Source of the DNA: Aurantimonas endophytica
GTDB lineage: Bacteria; Pseudomonadota; Alphaproteobacteria; Rhizobiales; Rhizobiaceae
Reading direction: 5' to 3'
DNA: 64,000 nt
NCBI RefSeq assembly: GCF_014196845.1
Contig: NZ_JACIEM010000001.1
Coordinates: 682,001-746,000 of the forward strand
The notes below the pieces were generated by a model. That model did not search any database and was not told the DNA's origin. It saw only the letters and a program-made list of their open reading frames with translations. Position 1 is the first letter of the stretch; the number at the start of each line of letters is the position of its first letter. The position numbers and the translations under genes are program-made. Shown piece after piece: positions 11,302 to 20,143 of this stretch.

Positions 11302-11555
11302 CGGGCCTGCGCCGGCAAGGGCGACGGGATGCCGTAGGCAGGCAGCGCGGTATTCAGGCTTGGCCGCACTCCGGCAGTTCCTTTCATCGCCGGCCTGAAC
11401 GCGTCAGGCATCGGACGGCAACTGACAGAACCCGGGTGAAACGGGTCGCTTCGACGCCGGTGACCGCATGTCGCCCCTTTCGCGACTTGCGGATCGGGGT
11501 CGATCTGTCCGACATGACCTTCCGTCGTTCCCCATTATGCCGAAAGGATGACATC

Positions 11556-12032
11556 ATGGTGCTTTCCGTGGGCGATCCCTGTCCCGCCTTCTCCCTGCCC
11601 GACGACCGCGGCGAGATCGTCTCGCTCGAACAGATGAAGGGCAAGGGCTTCGTCCTCTATTTCTATCCCAAGGACGATACGTCCGGATGCACGCTCGAAG
11701 CTGTCGAATTCGGTGCCCTAAAGCAGGAATTCGACGCGATCGGGGTGCCGGTCTTCGGCGTGTCGCCCGATCCGGTCAAGAAACACGGCAAGTTCCGCGA
11801 CAAGCATGATCTGCAGGTTCGGCTCCTGTCTGACGAGGAGAAATCGCTGATCGGCGCGTTCGGCCTGTGGGTCGAGAAGAGCATGTACGGCCGGAAGTAT
11901 ATGGGCGTCGAGCGGGCGACGGCGCTGATCGATTCGAACGGAGTCATCGTTCGTTCGTGGCCGAAGGTGAAGGTGCCGGGCCACGCCGAGGACGTGTTGG
12001 AAGCCGCGCGTCAGATGGCCGCTGACGCATGA
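11556..12032 (+). CDS. bcp: Peroxiredoxin, Bcp/PrxQ type with single catalytic cysteine
   Basis: Thiol peroxidase of 158 residues. The peroxidatic cysteine is C45 in the motif DTSGCTLEAVEF; the usual resolving cysteine five residues on is replaced by V50, so it would act as a one-Cys enzyme or use an external thiol. The only other cysteine visible is C9. I chose the ATG at 11556 (MVLSVGDPCPAF), preceded by GAAAGGATGAC, over an upstream in-frame start 40 codons earlier because only the shorter form matches Bcp. It overlaps the DUF455 gene by four bases. Confidence 0.93.
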   Translation: MVLSVGDPCPAFSLPDDRGEIVSLEQMKGKGFVLYFYPKDDTSGCTLEAVEFGALKQEFDAIGVPVFGVSPDPVKKHGKFRDKHDLQVRLLSDEEKSLIGAFGLWVEKSMYGRKYMGVERATALIDSNGVIVRSWPKVKVPGHAEDVLEAARQMAADA

Positions 12033-12865
12033 GCGATACCGGCGCCATCGACCGGATGCCGTCGACGCTGCGCCAGGCGGCGATCGAGGCGCTGCAGGAG
12101 GCCGATCTCGACCGCAAGGTCGCCCGGACCAACACCGCCTGCCGGCTGTGGTTCGGGCGGCGGCTGGGCGTTCACGCGCCGTCCGACCCGGCGCTGCCCG
12201 ACCGTCCCGGACGGCCCGCCGAGCCCCATCTCGTCTCGCCCCGCACCGTCAAGCGCCGTTCCGTCCATACGCCGGAGGGACGCATCGCCCTGATCCATGC
12301 GCTGGCACATATCGAGCTGAACGCCATCGACCTCGCGCTCGACATCGTCGCGCGCTTCGCCTCCGAGAAAGTGCCCCGCTCCTTCTTCGACGGCTGGATG
12401 ACGGTGGCGCTGGAGGAAGCCAAGCACTTCGGATTGCTGTCCCGGCGGCTGGCGAGCCTCGATTCGCACTACGGCGCACTGCCCGCCCATGACGGCCTAT
12501 GGCAGGCCGTGGAGGCGACGTCGCACGATCTCGGCGCCCGGCTGGCCGTCGTGCCGCTGATCCTCGAGGCGCGTGGTCTCGACGTGACGCCGTCGCTGCT
12601 CGAAAAGCTCCACGCCGTCGGAGACGTCGAGACCGCGGCGATCCTCGAGATCATCTATCGGGACGAGAAGAAGCACGTGGCCATCGGCGCCAAATGGTTT
12701 CGCTTTCTCTGCGCCCGCCAGGGCCACAATCCCGCCGACCGATTCCAGGAGCTGGTGCGCGCCTGTTTCCGCGGCGAGGTGAAGGCCCCGTTCAACGACC
12801 GGGCGCGCGCCGAGGCCGGACTGACGCCGACCTTCTATCGTGCTCTGTCGCCACTTTCGCGCTGA
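12029..12865 (+). CDS. DUF455 ferritin-like domain protein
   Basis: A 278-residue COG2833/DUF455 protein. It carries a ferritin-like di-iron pattern: HALAHIELNAIDLALD (helix with E-x2-H-type ligands), EEAKHF, and RDEKKHV near residue 212. Members resemble MiaE-like carboxylate-bridged di-iron proteins, but no substrate is firmly assigned. The start codon overlaps the bcp stop (ATGA), so the two are likely co-expressed; pairing with a peroxidase fits a redox or iron-related role, which is inference. Confidence 0.88.
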   Translation: MSDTGAIDRMPSTLRQAAIEALQEADLDRKVARTNTACRLWFGRRLGVHAPSDPALPDRPGRPAEPHLVSPRTVKRRSVHTPEGRIALIHALAHIELNAIDLALDIVARFASEKVPRSFFDGWMTVALEEAKHFGLLSRRLASLDSHYGALPAHDGLWQAVEATSHDLGARLAVVPLILEARGLDVTPSLLEKLHAVGDVETAAILEIIYRDEKKHVAIGAKWFRFLCARQGHNPADRFQELVRACFRGEVKAPFNDRARAEAGLTPTFYRALSPLSR

Positions 12866-12884
12866 TCGGGCGGCCCCGCAGACG

Positions 12885-12904
12885 GATTGTTAACCCTAAC
12901 AATC
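12885..12904. promoter_or_regulatory. Perfect inverted repeat upstream of M23 peptidase gene
   Basis: GATTGTTA-ACCC-TAACAATC is a perfect 8-4-8 inverted repeat in an AT-rich patch, 20 bases after the DUF455 stop and 56 bases before the peptidase start. It is too AT-rich and lacks a T-run to be a good intrinsic terminator, so an operator is more likely. The regulator is unknown; the TTAAC core resembles CtrA half-sites but not the TTAA-N7-TTAA spacing. Confidence 0.5.
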
Positions 12905-12960
12905 TCTAATCCAACCGTCAGGCGCGGGGCCTATCCCCTGCATCGACACTGGATTGGGCG

Positions 12961-14241
12961 ATGGCGGCAGCACGACACGAACGGACATTCGGCGCGTTCC
13001 GGCAGCCCCACACCGTGATCATCGCTCGCGGCGAGCAGGTCCGGCACTTCACGCTCACCCCGCGTCGTCTGGCCGTGGGCATCGTGCTTGCGGCGACGCT
13101 CGCCGCCTCGGCCGTCGCGACGCCTGCCTGGTATGTGCTGCAGGCCCAGAAGGGCGCACCTGAGAGCGATGCTCCGACCGTCCTGCAGCGCGAATACGAG
13201 CAGCGGATAGCGGCCCTGCGGACGCAGGTCGATTCGCTCACCAGCCGCCATGCCCTGTCGCAACGGCTGGTGGAGACCAAGGTCGATGTCCTGCTCGAAC
13301 AGCAGGAGGAACTGGCGGCCCGCTACGACGCGCTGCGGCCACTTTTCGACCGCGCCGAGGCAACAGGCCTGATCGCCAAGCCCATTCCGCTGCCGACGGC
13401 AAAGCCGACCGCGCCAGGCGAACAGGAGCTCTCGGCTGACCTCGTCCCCGTATCGGACGACACCGCGGCGGCCACGCCCCATGGCGACGATATCGATAAT
13501 CAGCTGCGCACGGGACCGATCACGGAACGTCCTTTGGCGGGGCGCATCGCCGAAGCCACGCTGCGCGAGATCGGCCGCTCCATCGACATGGTCGAGTTTC
13601 GCCAGATCGCCGAGCTGCAGCGGCTTGCCGATGAAGCCCGCGTACGGACGGTGAAGATTGCGACGGTCCTCAAAACCGCCGGCATCGCGCTCGGCGACAG
13701 CGAACCGGAGGCGGCGACCGGTGGCCCCTTCGAGCCGGTTCCCGCCGGTTTCGATTTCGACGCAACTGTCTCCGAACTCGACACGGCGCTGACGGCGCTG
13801 CATGCGGTCGGATCACTCGCTGCCAGCCTTCCGCTCAACCCGCCGATGGCGCGCCGCTACGTCTCCAGCACGTATGGCGTCAGGCCCGATCCCTTTCTCG
13901 GGCGGACGGCGCTGCACGCGGGCGTCGACTATGCCTTGCCCCAAGGCACGCCGGTCACCGCTTCTGCCCCTGGCAAGGTTGTTCGGGCCGGCCGTGCCGG
14001 TGGCTACGGCAACATGGTCGAGATCGACCACGGACGCGGCATCACCACCCGCTACGGGCACATGGCGCGTATCGATGTTCGGGTCGGCGAGTCAGTGGCA
14101 AAGGGCGCGCCGATCGGAGCGGTCGGCTCGACGGGCCGCAGCACGGGTCCGCACCTGCACTACGAAATCCGCCGCGGCGGCAAGGCCGTCGATCCCGAGC
14201 GCTTCTTCCGCATCGGCGACCGGATCGGCAATCTCACCTGA
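12961..14241 (+). CDS. M23 family peptidase with transmembrane anchor and coiled coil
   Basis: A 426-residue envelope protein. A single membrane span sits at about 37-60, followed by a coiled-coil stretch (75-130), a linker, and a C-terminal LytM/peptidase_M23 domain from about 300. Zinc ligands H319, D323 (LHAGVDYA) and H400 (GPHLHYE), and the H367 in RYGHMARI, are present, so the domain should be catalytically competent against peptidoglycan cross-links, unlike EnvC/NlpD-type activators. Probable role is murein hydrolysis in growth or division. It faces prfB convergently; a GC-rich hairpin lies between them. Confidence 0.9.
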   Translation: MAAARHERTFGAFRQPHTVIIARGEQVRHFTLTPRRLAVGIVLAATLAASAVATPAWYVLQAQKGAPESDAPTVLQREYEQRIAALRTQVDSLTSRHALSQRLVETKVDVLLEQQEELAARYDALRPLFDRAEATGLIAKPIPLPTAKPTAPGEQELSADLVPVSDDTAAATPHGDDIDNQLRTGPITERPLAGRIAEATLREIGRSIDMVEFRQIAELQRLADEARVRTVKIATVLKTAGIALGDSEPEAATGGPFEPVPAGFDFDATVSELDTALTALHAVGSLAASLPLNPPMARRYVSSTYGVRPDPFLGRTALHAGVDYALPQGTPVTASAPGKVVRAGRAGGYGNMVEIDHGRGITTRYGHMARIDVRVGESVAKGAPIGAVGSTGRSTGPHLHYEIRRGGKAVDPERFFRIGDRIGNLT

Positions 14242-14243
14242 AC

Positions 14244-14268
14244 GAAGGGGGCCAAACCGGCCCCCTTC
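14244..14268. terminator. Strong hairpin between convergent M23 peptidase gene and prfB
   Basis: GAAGGGGGCC-AAACC-GGCCCCCTTC forms a perfect 10-bp stem, starting three bases after the peptidase stop and ending 12 bases before the prfB stop. No T-run follows on either strand, so it may act as a weak bidirectional terminator or a 3'-end RNA protector. Confidence 0.5.
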
Positions 14269-14279
14269 TGATGCGTCTG

Positions 14280-15408
14280 TCAGTCGAGGTCGCCGGCGGC
14301 TTCGTCGCCGCCACGGACGCGGTGCGCAAGCGCAGCTTCCATGAACTCGTCGATCTCGCCGTCGAGGACATCCTGCGGCGAGGTGCTTTCCACTCCGGTC
14401 CGCAGATCCTTCACCATCTGGTAGGGCTGCAGCACGTAGGAGCGGATCTGGTGACCCCAGCCAATGTCGCTCTTCGACGCTTCGGTCGCGCTCGCCGCCT
14501 CCTCGCGCCGCTTCAGCTCTTCCTCGTAGAGCCGTGAGCGCAGCATTTCCCAGGCCTTGGCCTTGTTCTTGTGCTGCGACCGCTCGGCCTGGCACGAGAC
14601 CGCGATGCCGGTCGCCAGATGCGTGATGCGCACCGCCGAGTCGGTGGTGTTGATGTGCTGCCCGCCCGAGCCCGACGCCCGATAGGTATCGATGCGCACG
14701 TCGGATTCCGACACGTCGATCTCGATCGAGTCGTCGACGACCGGGTACACCCAGACCGACGCGAACGAGGTATGGCGACGCGCCTGGCTGTCATAGGGCG
14801 AGATGCGAACCAGCCGGTGGACGCCGGATTCGGTCTTCATCCACCCGTAGGCATTGTGGCCCTTGAACAGGAGCGTCGCGGACTTGATGCCGGCTTCTTC
14901 GCCCGCATGCTCCTCCAGCACCTCGACCTTCATGCCGGAGCGTTCGGCCCAGCGCATGTACATGCGCTCGAGCATCGCCGCCCAGTCCTGGCTCTCGGTC
15001 CCGCCGGCGCCGGAATGCACTTCGACATAGGTGTCGTTCGCGTCGGCTTCGCCGGACAGCAGGGTCTCGATCTGGCGCTTGGCGACCTCGGCCTTGACGT
15101 CGCGGATCGCCTTCTCGGCCTCGGAGACGATCTCCGGGTCGCCCTCCTCCTCGCCCATGGCGATGAGTTCGACGCTGTCGGCAATGGTCTGTTCGAGACG
15201 GCGGATGGACGCGATGGAGGTCTCGAGCTGCTGGCGCTCGCGCATCAGCGCCTGCGCCTCGGCCGGATCATCCCAGATTGTGGGATCCTCCGCCTTGTTG
15301 TTCAGATGGTCGAGACGCCTGAGGGAGCTATCCCAGTCAAAGATGCCTCCTCAGCAGGCTTATGGCCTGCTTGGTCTCGTCGACAATGGTCTCGATCTCG
15401 GCTCGCAC
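14280..15408 (-). CDS. prfB: Peptide chain release factor 2, with +1 programmed frameshift
   Basis: RF2 reads UAA and UGA stops. The gene is in two frames: GTG at 15406-15408 opens 23 codons ([14 protein letters not shown]...) ending CTT TGA; a +1 shift at CTTTGAC leads into the main frame (15338 to 14280), giving about 375 residues in all. The main frame has the GGQ motif ([13 protein letters not shown]) and [13 protein letters not shown], where SPY replaces the enteric SPF tripeptide, as commonly seen in alphaproteobacteria. GGAGACTGCGGC before the GTG supplies a ribosome site. It is the last gene of amiC-mrcA-prfB on this strand. Any annotation from the main frame alone would be truncated at the N-terminus. 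Confidence 0.96.
15336..15351 (-). promoter_or_regulatory. prfB programmed +1 ribosomal frameshift site
   Basis: On the minus strand the site reads AGGAGG-CAT-CTT-TGA-C: a Shine-Dalgarno-like AGGAGG three bases before the slippery CTT, then the in-frame UGA at 15337-15339. This is the same arrangement as E. coli prfB, where low RF2 lets ribosomes shift at CUU and so autoregulates RF2 supply. The element is fully visible; its activity is known from the family. Confidence 0.93.
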
Positions 15409-15536
15409 GCCGCAGTCTCCTAAGGTTCTGGTGGGGGCGTGACGCGGGCTTCGTGCCGCGGCCGCGCTTCGATCCGGCGACACCAGCCGCAGCGCGCGTC
15501 GCCGGCGGCGTCTATAACGCCGTTCGCTGCCTGTGG

Positions 15537-17987
15537 CTAGAACAGGCCGCCGCCGCCGCCCTGGACGATCGCCTGCTCGGCTTCCGGCGAGACTTCGCCG
15601 GTGCCGAAGTCCGATGCGACCTCGTCCATGCCGATGATCTCGTAATCGTCGGCCGGCCCCGTCCCGGGCTTGAAGGCTTCCATGATCACGTCCGGTCCGC
15701 CGTCTGATCCGGCGCGCATGCCGGTCGTGCGGTTGACGGCGAGGAGTTCCATGCCCTCGGGGGCCTTGAACTCCACCGGTGTCTTGCCGTCGACGGCGTG
15801 CTTCATGAACTCGACGAAGACCGGTGCTGCCAGGCCACCGCCCGTAGCGCCTTTACCCATGGGCTGCGGATTGTCGTAGCCGATGAAGACGCCGGTGACG
15901 AGATCGGGCGTGAAGCCGACGAACCAGACGTCCTTCTCGTCGTTGGTGGTGCCGGTCTTGCCCGCGACCGGCACGCCGACGTCCCTGACCTGAGTCGCGG
16001 TACCGCGCTGCACGACGCCTTCCATCATCGAGGTGATCTGGTAGGCGGTCATCGGATCGAGGACCTGGTTGCGCTCGTCGACCAGCTCGGGTTCCGCCTG
16101 GCCGTTATAGTCGCGGACATTGCACTCGGCGCACTGGCGCTGGTCGTGCTTCAGGATGGTGCGCCCGTACCGGTCCTGCACCCGGTCGATGAGCGACGGC
16201 TGCAGGGAACGACCGCCATTGGCGATGACCGCGTAAGCCGAAACCAGGCGTAGAACCGTCGTCTCGCCGGCGCCAAGCGCCATGGGAAGATAGGGGGCGA
16301 GCTTGTCGTAGATGCCGAATCGCTCCGCATACTGGGCGACGAGATCCATGCCCATGTCCTTGGCGAGGCGGACAGTCATCAGGTTGCGGCTTTTCTCGAT
16401 GCCGAGGCGCAGGGTGGAGGGGCCGGCCGAGCCGCCGCCATAGTTGGACGGCTCCCAGAACCCGCCATTGCCGTCCGGCAGCGAGATCGGTGCATCCAGC
16501 ACCACCGAGGCCGGCGTGTACCCGTTGTCGAGCGCCGCCGCGTAGACGAACGGCTTGAACGAGGAGCCCGGCTGGCGATAGGCCTGCGAAGCGCGGTTGA
16601 ATTCGGACTCGGCAAACGAGAATCCGCCGACCATGGCGACGACGCGGCCGGTCTTCGGCTCCATCGACACCAGGGCACCCTGGACCTTCGGCGGCTGGCG
16701 AAGCAGCCATGCCGACCCCTCGCCTTTCGACTCCACGTAGACGACGTCGCCGCGCGACAGAACGTCGGCAGCAGTCCTGACGTTGCCCTTGCGCTCCTCA
16801 GTGTCCAGGCGGAGCGCCCATTTCATGTCGGGCAGCGCGATCGTGCCGATCTCGCGCTCGGAGCCTCTTGCTCCTGACGCGCCGCGCGCGGCCTGCAGAC
16901 CGATGTCGACCCGGTCCGAATCCGTCGAGAGCACCACCGCGAGGCGCCACTCGGGCACGTCTGCGAGCGGCTCGACCTTGCCCAGCGCCGCGCCCCAGTC
17001 GCTGCCGACATCGACATGCGTTACCGGTCCACGGAAACCGCGCGCCTGGTCGAACGTCACCAGCCCGTGCTGCAGAGCCGTCCGGGCATGTGCCTGGAGA
17101 TCGGGATCGAGCGTGGTCCGGACCGAGAGCCCGCCTTCGTAAAGCGCGTCGACACCGTAACGCTGGACGATCTCCCGGCGCACGTCCTCGGTGAAGAATT
17201 CCGAAGAAGCGAGATAGGTGCCGGTCGGACGCGGATTGACGTCCAGCGGCTTGTCCTGTGCCTCCTGCGCCTCGGCCACTTCAATGAAGCCGTTCGAGGT
17301 CATCTGGTCGATGACCCAGTTGCGGCGCTCGAGCGCGCTGTCGGTATTGCGGAACGGATTGTAGTTCTCGGGCGCCTTGGGGAGCGCCGCCAGATAGGCG
17401 GCCTCCTCGATGGTCAGCTCGTTCACGGACTTGTCGAAATAGGCCAGCGAGGCGGCGGCGACGCCGTAGGCGCCGAGGCCGAGATAGATCTCGTTGAGAT
17501 AGAGTTCGAGAATCTTGTCCTTGGAATAGGCCTGCTCGATCCGCAGCGACAGGATCGCCTCCTTGATCTTGCGATCGAAGGTCCGCTCGTTGGTCAGGAG
17601 AAAGTTCTTCGCGACCTGCTGCGTGATCGTCGAGGCGCCCTGCATGCGGCCGCCCTTGGCCAGCACCAGCACGGCGCGGGCCACACCCTCGATGTCGATC
17701 CCGGGATGGCTGTAGAAATTCTTGTCCTCGGCGGAGAGAAAGGCGTTCTTGACGAGATTCGGGATGGCCTGGATCGGCAGGAACAGCCGCCGCTGGCGCG
17801 CATATTCGGCCATCAGGGACCCGTCCGACGCATGCACCCGTGTCGTCACGGGCGGCTCGTAGTTCGCCAGCACCTGGTAGTCGGGGAGGTCCTGCGCCGT
17901 CCGCTCCAGGTACCAGGCGATGCCGCCGGCGACGAGGAGGAAGAACACCGCGCCTATCCCGAAGAAATAGCCGAGCAGTCTGATCAT
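15537..17987 (-). CDS. mrcA: Penicillin-binding protein 1A, bifunctional transglycosylase/transpeptidase
   Basis: Class A PBP of 816 residues. A membrane anchor lies at about 4-25, then the glycosyltransferase domain (SAEDKNFYSHPGID with the catalytic Glu; STITQQVAKN), an OB-like insert, and the transpeptidase domain with SxxK in QPGSSFKPF, SRN, and KTGTTNDEKD. The start was taken at 17987 (MIRLLGYFFGIG) with GGAG upstream; the open frame extends 15 codons further. The short C-terminal tail ends in a run of glycines. Sits between amiC and prfB on the same strand. Confidence 0.96.
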   Translation of the reverse strand: MIRLLGYFFGIGAVFFLLVAGGIAWYLERTAQDLPDYQVLANYEPPVTTRVHASDGSLMAEYARQRRLFLPIQAIPNLVKNAFLSAEDKNFYSHPGIDIEGVARAVLVLAKGGRMQGASTITQQVAKNFLLTNERTFDRKIKEAILSLRIEQAYSKDKILELYLNEIYLGLGAYGVAAASLAYFDKSVNELTIEEAAYLAALPKAPENYNPFRNTDSALERRNWVIDQMTSNGFIEVAEAQEAQDKPLDVNPRPTGTYLASSEFFTEDVRREIVQRYGVDALYEGGLSVRTTLDPDLQAHARTALQHGLVTFDQARGFRGPVTHVDVGSDWGAALGKVEPLADVPEWRLAVVLSTDSDRVDIGLQAARGASGARGSEREIGTIALPDMKWALRLDTEERKGNVRTAADVLSRGDVVYVESKGEGSAWLLRQPPKVQGALVSMEPKTGRVVAMVGGFSFAESEFNRASQAYRQPGSSFKPFVYAAALDNGYTPASVVLDAPISLPDGNGGFWEPSNYGGGSAGPSTLRLGIEKSRNLMTVRLAKDMGMDLVAQYAERFGIYDKLAPYLPMALGAGETTVLRLVSAYAVIANGGRSLQPSLIDRVQDRYGRTILKHDQRQCAECNVRDYNGQAEPELVDERNQVLDPMTAYQITSMMEGVVQRGTATQVRDVGVPVAGKTGTTNDEKDVWFVGFTPDLVTGVFIGYDNPQPMGKGATGGGLAAPVFVEFMKHAVDGKTPVEFKAPEGMELLAVNRTTGMRAGSDGGPDVIMEAFKPGTGPADDYEIIGMDEVASDFGTGEVSPEAEQAIVQGGGGGLF

Positions 17988-18179
17988 CGAAACTCCGTCC
18001 GGTCGGGCCTGATGGCTCCTGCCGGTCCCCAACGTGTCGACCCATCAGGGATCGACCGGCTGCTCCGTGACCCGGCATCGCTCTCGACGCGGATCATGCA
18101 CTCCGTTGGCTAACCTGTGGGCGCCAAATACGGCAAGCCCATGGATGCCACTGTGTTCGGCAATCGCAAAGCTGCGATC

Positions 18180-18195
18180 GTGATGAATTTATCAC
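18180..18195. promoter_or_regulatory. Imperfect palindrome between amiC and mrcA
   Basis: GTGATGAATTTATCAC is a 16-base palindrome with one mismatched pair, in the 236-base gap upstream of mrcA. It could be an operator or part of a promoter for mrcA. No regulator is recognised. Confidence 0.3.
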
Positions 18196-18223
18196 AGACG
18201 GACAGCTTCCCGCCACGACCGGC

Positions 18224-19459
18224 TCACTCTGTGCCGGCAGCACGCGCTGCCTCTTCGCCGCGAAAGAAACCGACGATCGCGTCGGCGATCGCCGCCGACA
18301 CATCGGCACGCCAAGCCGCGTCCGTCAGCAGCTTTTCGTCCTCGCGGTTCGAAAGAAACCCCATCTCGACCAACACCGAAGGCACGTCCGGCGCCTTCAG
18401 CACCTGGAAACCCGCCGAACGTTTCGGGTTCTTGATCAGCCGGACGTCGTTGCGAGCCAGGTCCCTGACCAGAGAAGCGGCAAAGTGCTCCGAGAAGCTC
18501 ACGGTCTCGCGGCGCGTCAGGTCGACCAATATGTCCACCACGTCCGGCGCACCCCCTTGCCACTGTGCGCCCGCGAAGCGATCGGCAGCGTTCTCGTTCG
18601 CCGCGATCTGGCGTGAGAGCTCGTCCGAGGCGTTTTCCGACAGCGTGTAGACCGTGGCTCCGCGCAGCGCCGCAGCCCTGATCGAATCGGCATGGATGGA
18701 GACGAACAGATGCGCCTGCTCCCGCCTGCCGATGGCGGCCCGTTCGTCGAGCGGAATGAACACGTCCGACTCACGGGTGAGAACGACCCTTACCTTTGGG
18801 TGCGTCAGAAGCGCGTCGCGCAGGGAGAATGCCGCGGCAAGATTGATCTCTTTCTCGTAGGTGCCGGACTTCGACACGGCGCCATTGTCCACGCCGCCAT
18901 GACCCGGATCGATGACGATCGTCAGTTCCCGGTCGGCGTCGATGTCGCGGCGCGGCGACGGCGGATCCTGCGAAGGCTCTGGCGCGGCATCGGCAACCGG
19001 CGCGGACGATGGGGCGGCACTACCCCCGGGTCCGATCTTCAGCGTCACGATCTCGCCGCCGGATCGCTCCTGCCGCTCGATGGAACCCACCGCGTCCCGC
19101 TTCAGCCGGTAGATGAACCGGTACCGGTCGGCCGCGGCCAGCCCGTGACGGACGGTATCGACGAAGGCGTTGTCCGGGGGCGAGACGACTTCTACGGCTG
19201 GCAGCGCGTCGATGAAGTCGATGGCGACCCGATCCGGGTTGACGAGCCGGAGGAGCCGCGTCTCGACGGCCCCGTTCAGGTCGAAACTCACGATGTACCC
19301 TGAAGCATCCACGTTCTGGTCGATCCGGGTGATGACCCGCTCTTCAGCGTGCGCCTGTGTTGTAGGCGCTGAACCGGCAGCGATGAGCGCCAGCGCGATT
19401 GCGATCGCGTAGCCGAAGCGGGTGGCACAGGAGCGGATATACGAGGTCATTCCCACCAT
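18224..19459 (-). CDS. amiC: N-acetylmuramoyl-L-alanine amidase, AmiC-type with AMIN domain
   Basis: Periplasmic zinc amidase that splits septal murein; 411 residues. A signal peptide covers about 1-41 (ends AHA-EE), an AMIN domain binding peptidoglycan follows (about 42-140), then a Pro/Ala-rich linker and the Amidase_3 domain: DPGHGGVDNGAV, YEKEINL, VSIHADS and the catalytic glutamate in VLVEMGFLSN. Two ATGs (19459 and 19450) are possible; neither has a strong ribosome site, and the choice does not affect the signal peptide call. It precedes mrcA on the same strand and is divergent from rne. Confidence 0.94.
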   Translation of the reverse strand: MVGMTSYIRSCATRFGYAIAIALALIAAGSAPTTQAHAEERVITRIDQNVDASGYIVSFDLNGAVETRLLRLVNPDRVAIDFIDALPAVEVVSPPDNAFVDTVRHGLAAADRYRFIYRLKRDAVGSIERQERSGGEIVTLKIGPGGSAAPSSAPVADAAPEPSQDPPSPRRDIDADRELTIVIDPGHGGVDNGAVSKSGTYEKEINLAAAFSLRDALLTHPKVRVVLTRESDVFIPLDERAAIGRREQAHLFVSIHADSIRAAALRGATVYTLSENASDELSRQIAANENAADRFAGAQWQGGAPDVVDILVDLTRRETVSFSEHFAASLVRDLARNDVRLIKNPKRSAGFQVLKAPDVPSVLVEMGFLSNREDEKLLTDAAWRADVSAAIADAIVGFFRGEEAARAAGTE

Positions 19460-20143
19460 TACGTCGGATCGCCGCGGACGCCGGCGTCGAATCGCTCGGC
19501 CTGGCCATCTCCCGAAACCCGATAAAGATGATCGGACTGGGGCGGACGACGCATCAGCGAACGGGATCGAGCGCCACCCCGGCAGCCAGTACCCACCGGA
19601 ACTTGCCCCGGGCTTGGCTTCCCGGCCTTCACGCCAGCCCCGTCACGGGATCGCCCTTGTCTCTTGGTGCTGCGCAGCCTAAAAGCGGAAGTGAGGCTTA
19701 GTGTGACACGGATATGTGTCGTCGCCGAGTCGGAGGCCCTGCCGCAACGGATTTCCAACTGTCCGACGGCGAACTTTCTGGGCGCTACGACCCCCCGCGG
19801 CATTCGACCACGTCATCGGGCCTCGTGGAAGATTTTCGATCGATGCTGGGGCCTTCATCCAGCCGATTGTTCAGCGATGCGGACATGCACTGTGCCAACA
19901 GCAACGGTCCGCTCGTTCCGTCGGCCGCTTCAGCGGCCATCCAGTTGTTGCAGGTCGTGATTTTGTCGCCAGCCTCCAGAACCCCATCGACGCAGCCAGC
20001 CCGGACCTCACGGCCGGTTCTCGCGTCTTGTCGGGGACGGACGCGGTTGACCCTTGCGGCCGATACGGGCTCGCGCCCAGCGATCGACGGTCCGGCACGC
20101 ATTGCCAACCCGCGATCCCGCGCGAGCGCCCGGGAGAATTTGC
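19460..20143. other. 684-base intergenic region; probable long rne leader
   Basis: No convincing coding sequence on either strand. It holds the amiC promoter and the rne control region. A possible plus-strand promoter is TTGTCT (19657-19662) with CTAAAA 16 bases on (19679-19684), which would give a leader of roughly 450 nucleotides. A small hairpin GACAC-6-GTGTC lies at 19705-19720. Long structured leaders that mediate RNase E autoregulation are known in enterics; whether this one does so is inference. Confidence 0.5.

Noticed and set aside
12885-12904. CtrA box before the M23 peptidase gene
   Set aside because: TTAAC elements are present but the spacing does not fit TTAA-N7-TTAA; a generic operator is a better description.
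14244-14268. Classical Rho-independent terminator after the M23 peptidase gene
   Set aside because: The stem is strong but no T-run follows on either strand, so it is listed only as a terminator-like hairpin with modest confidence.
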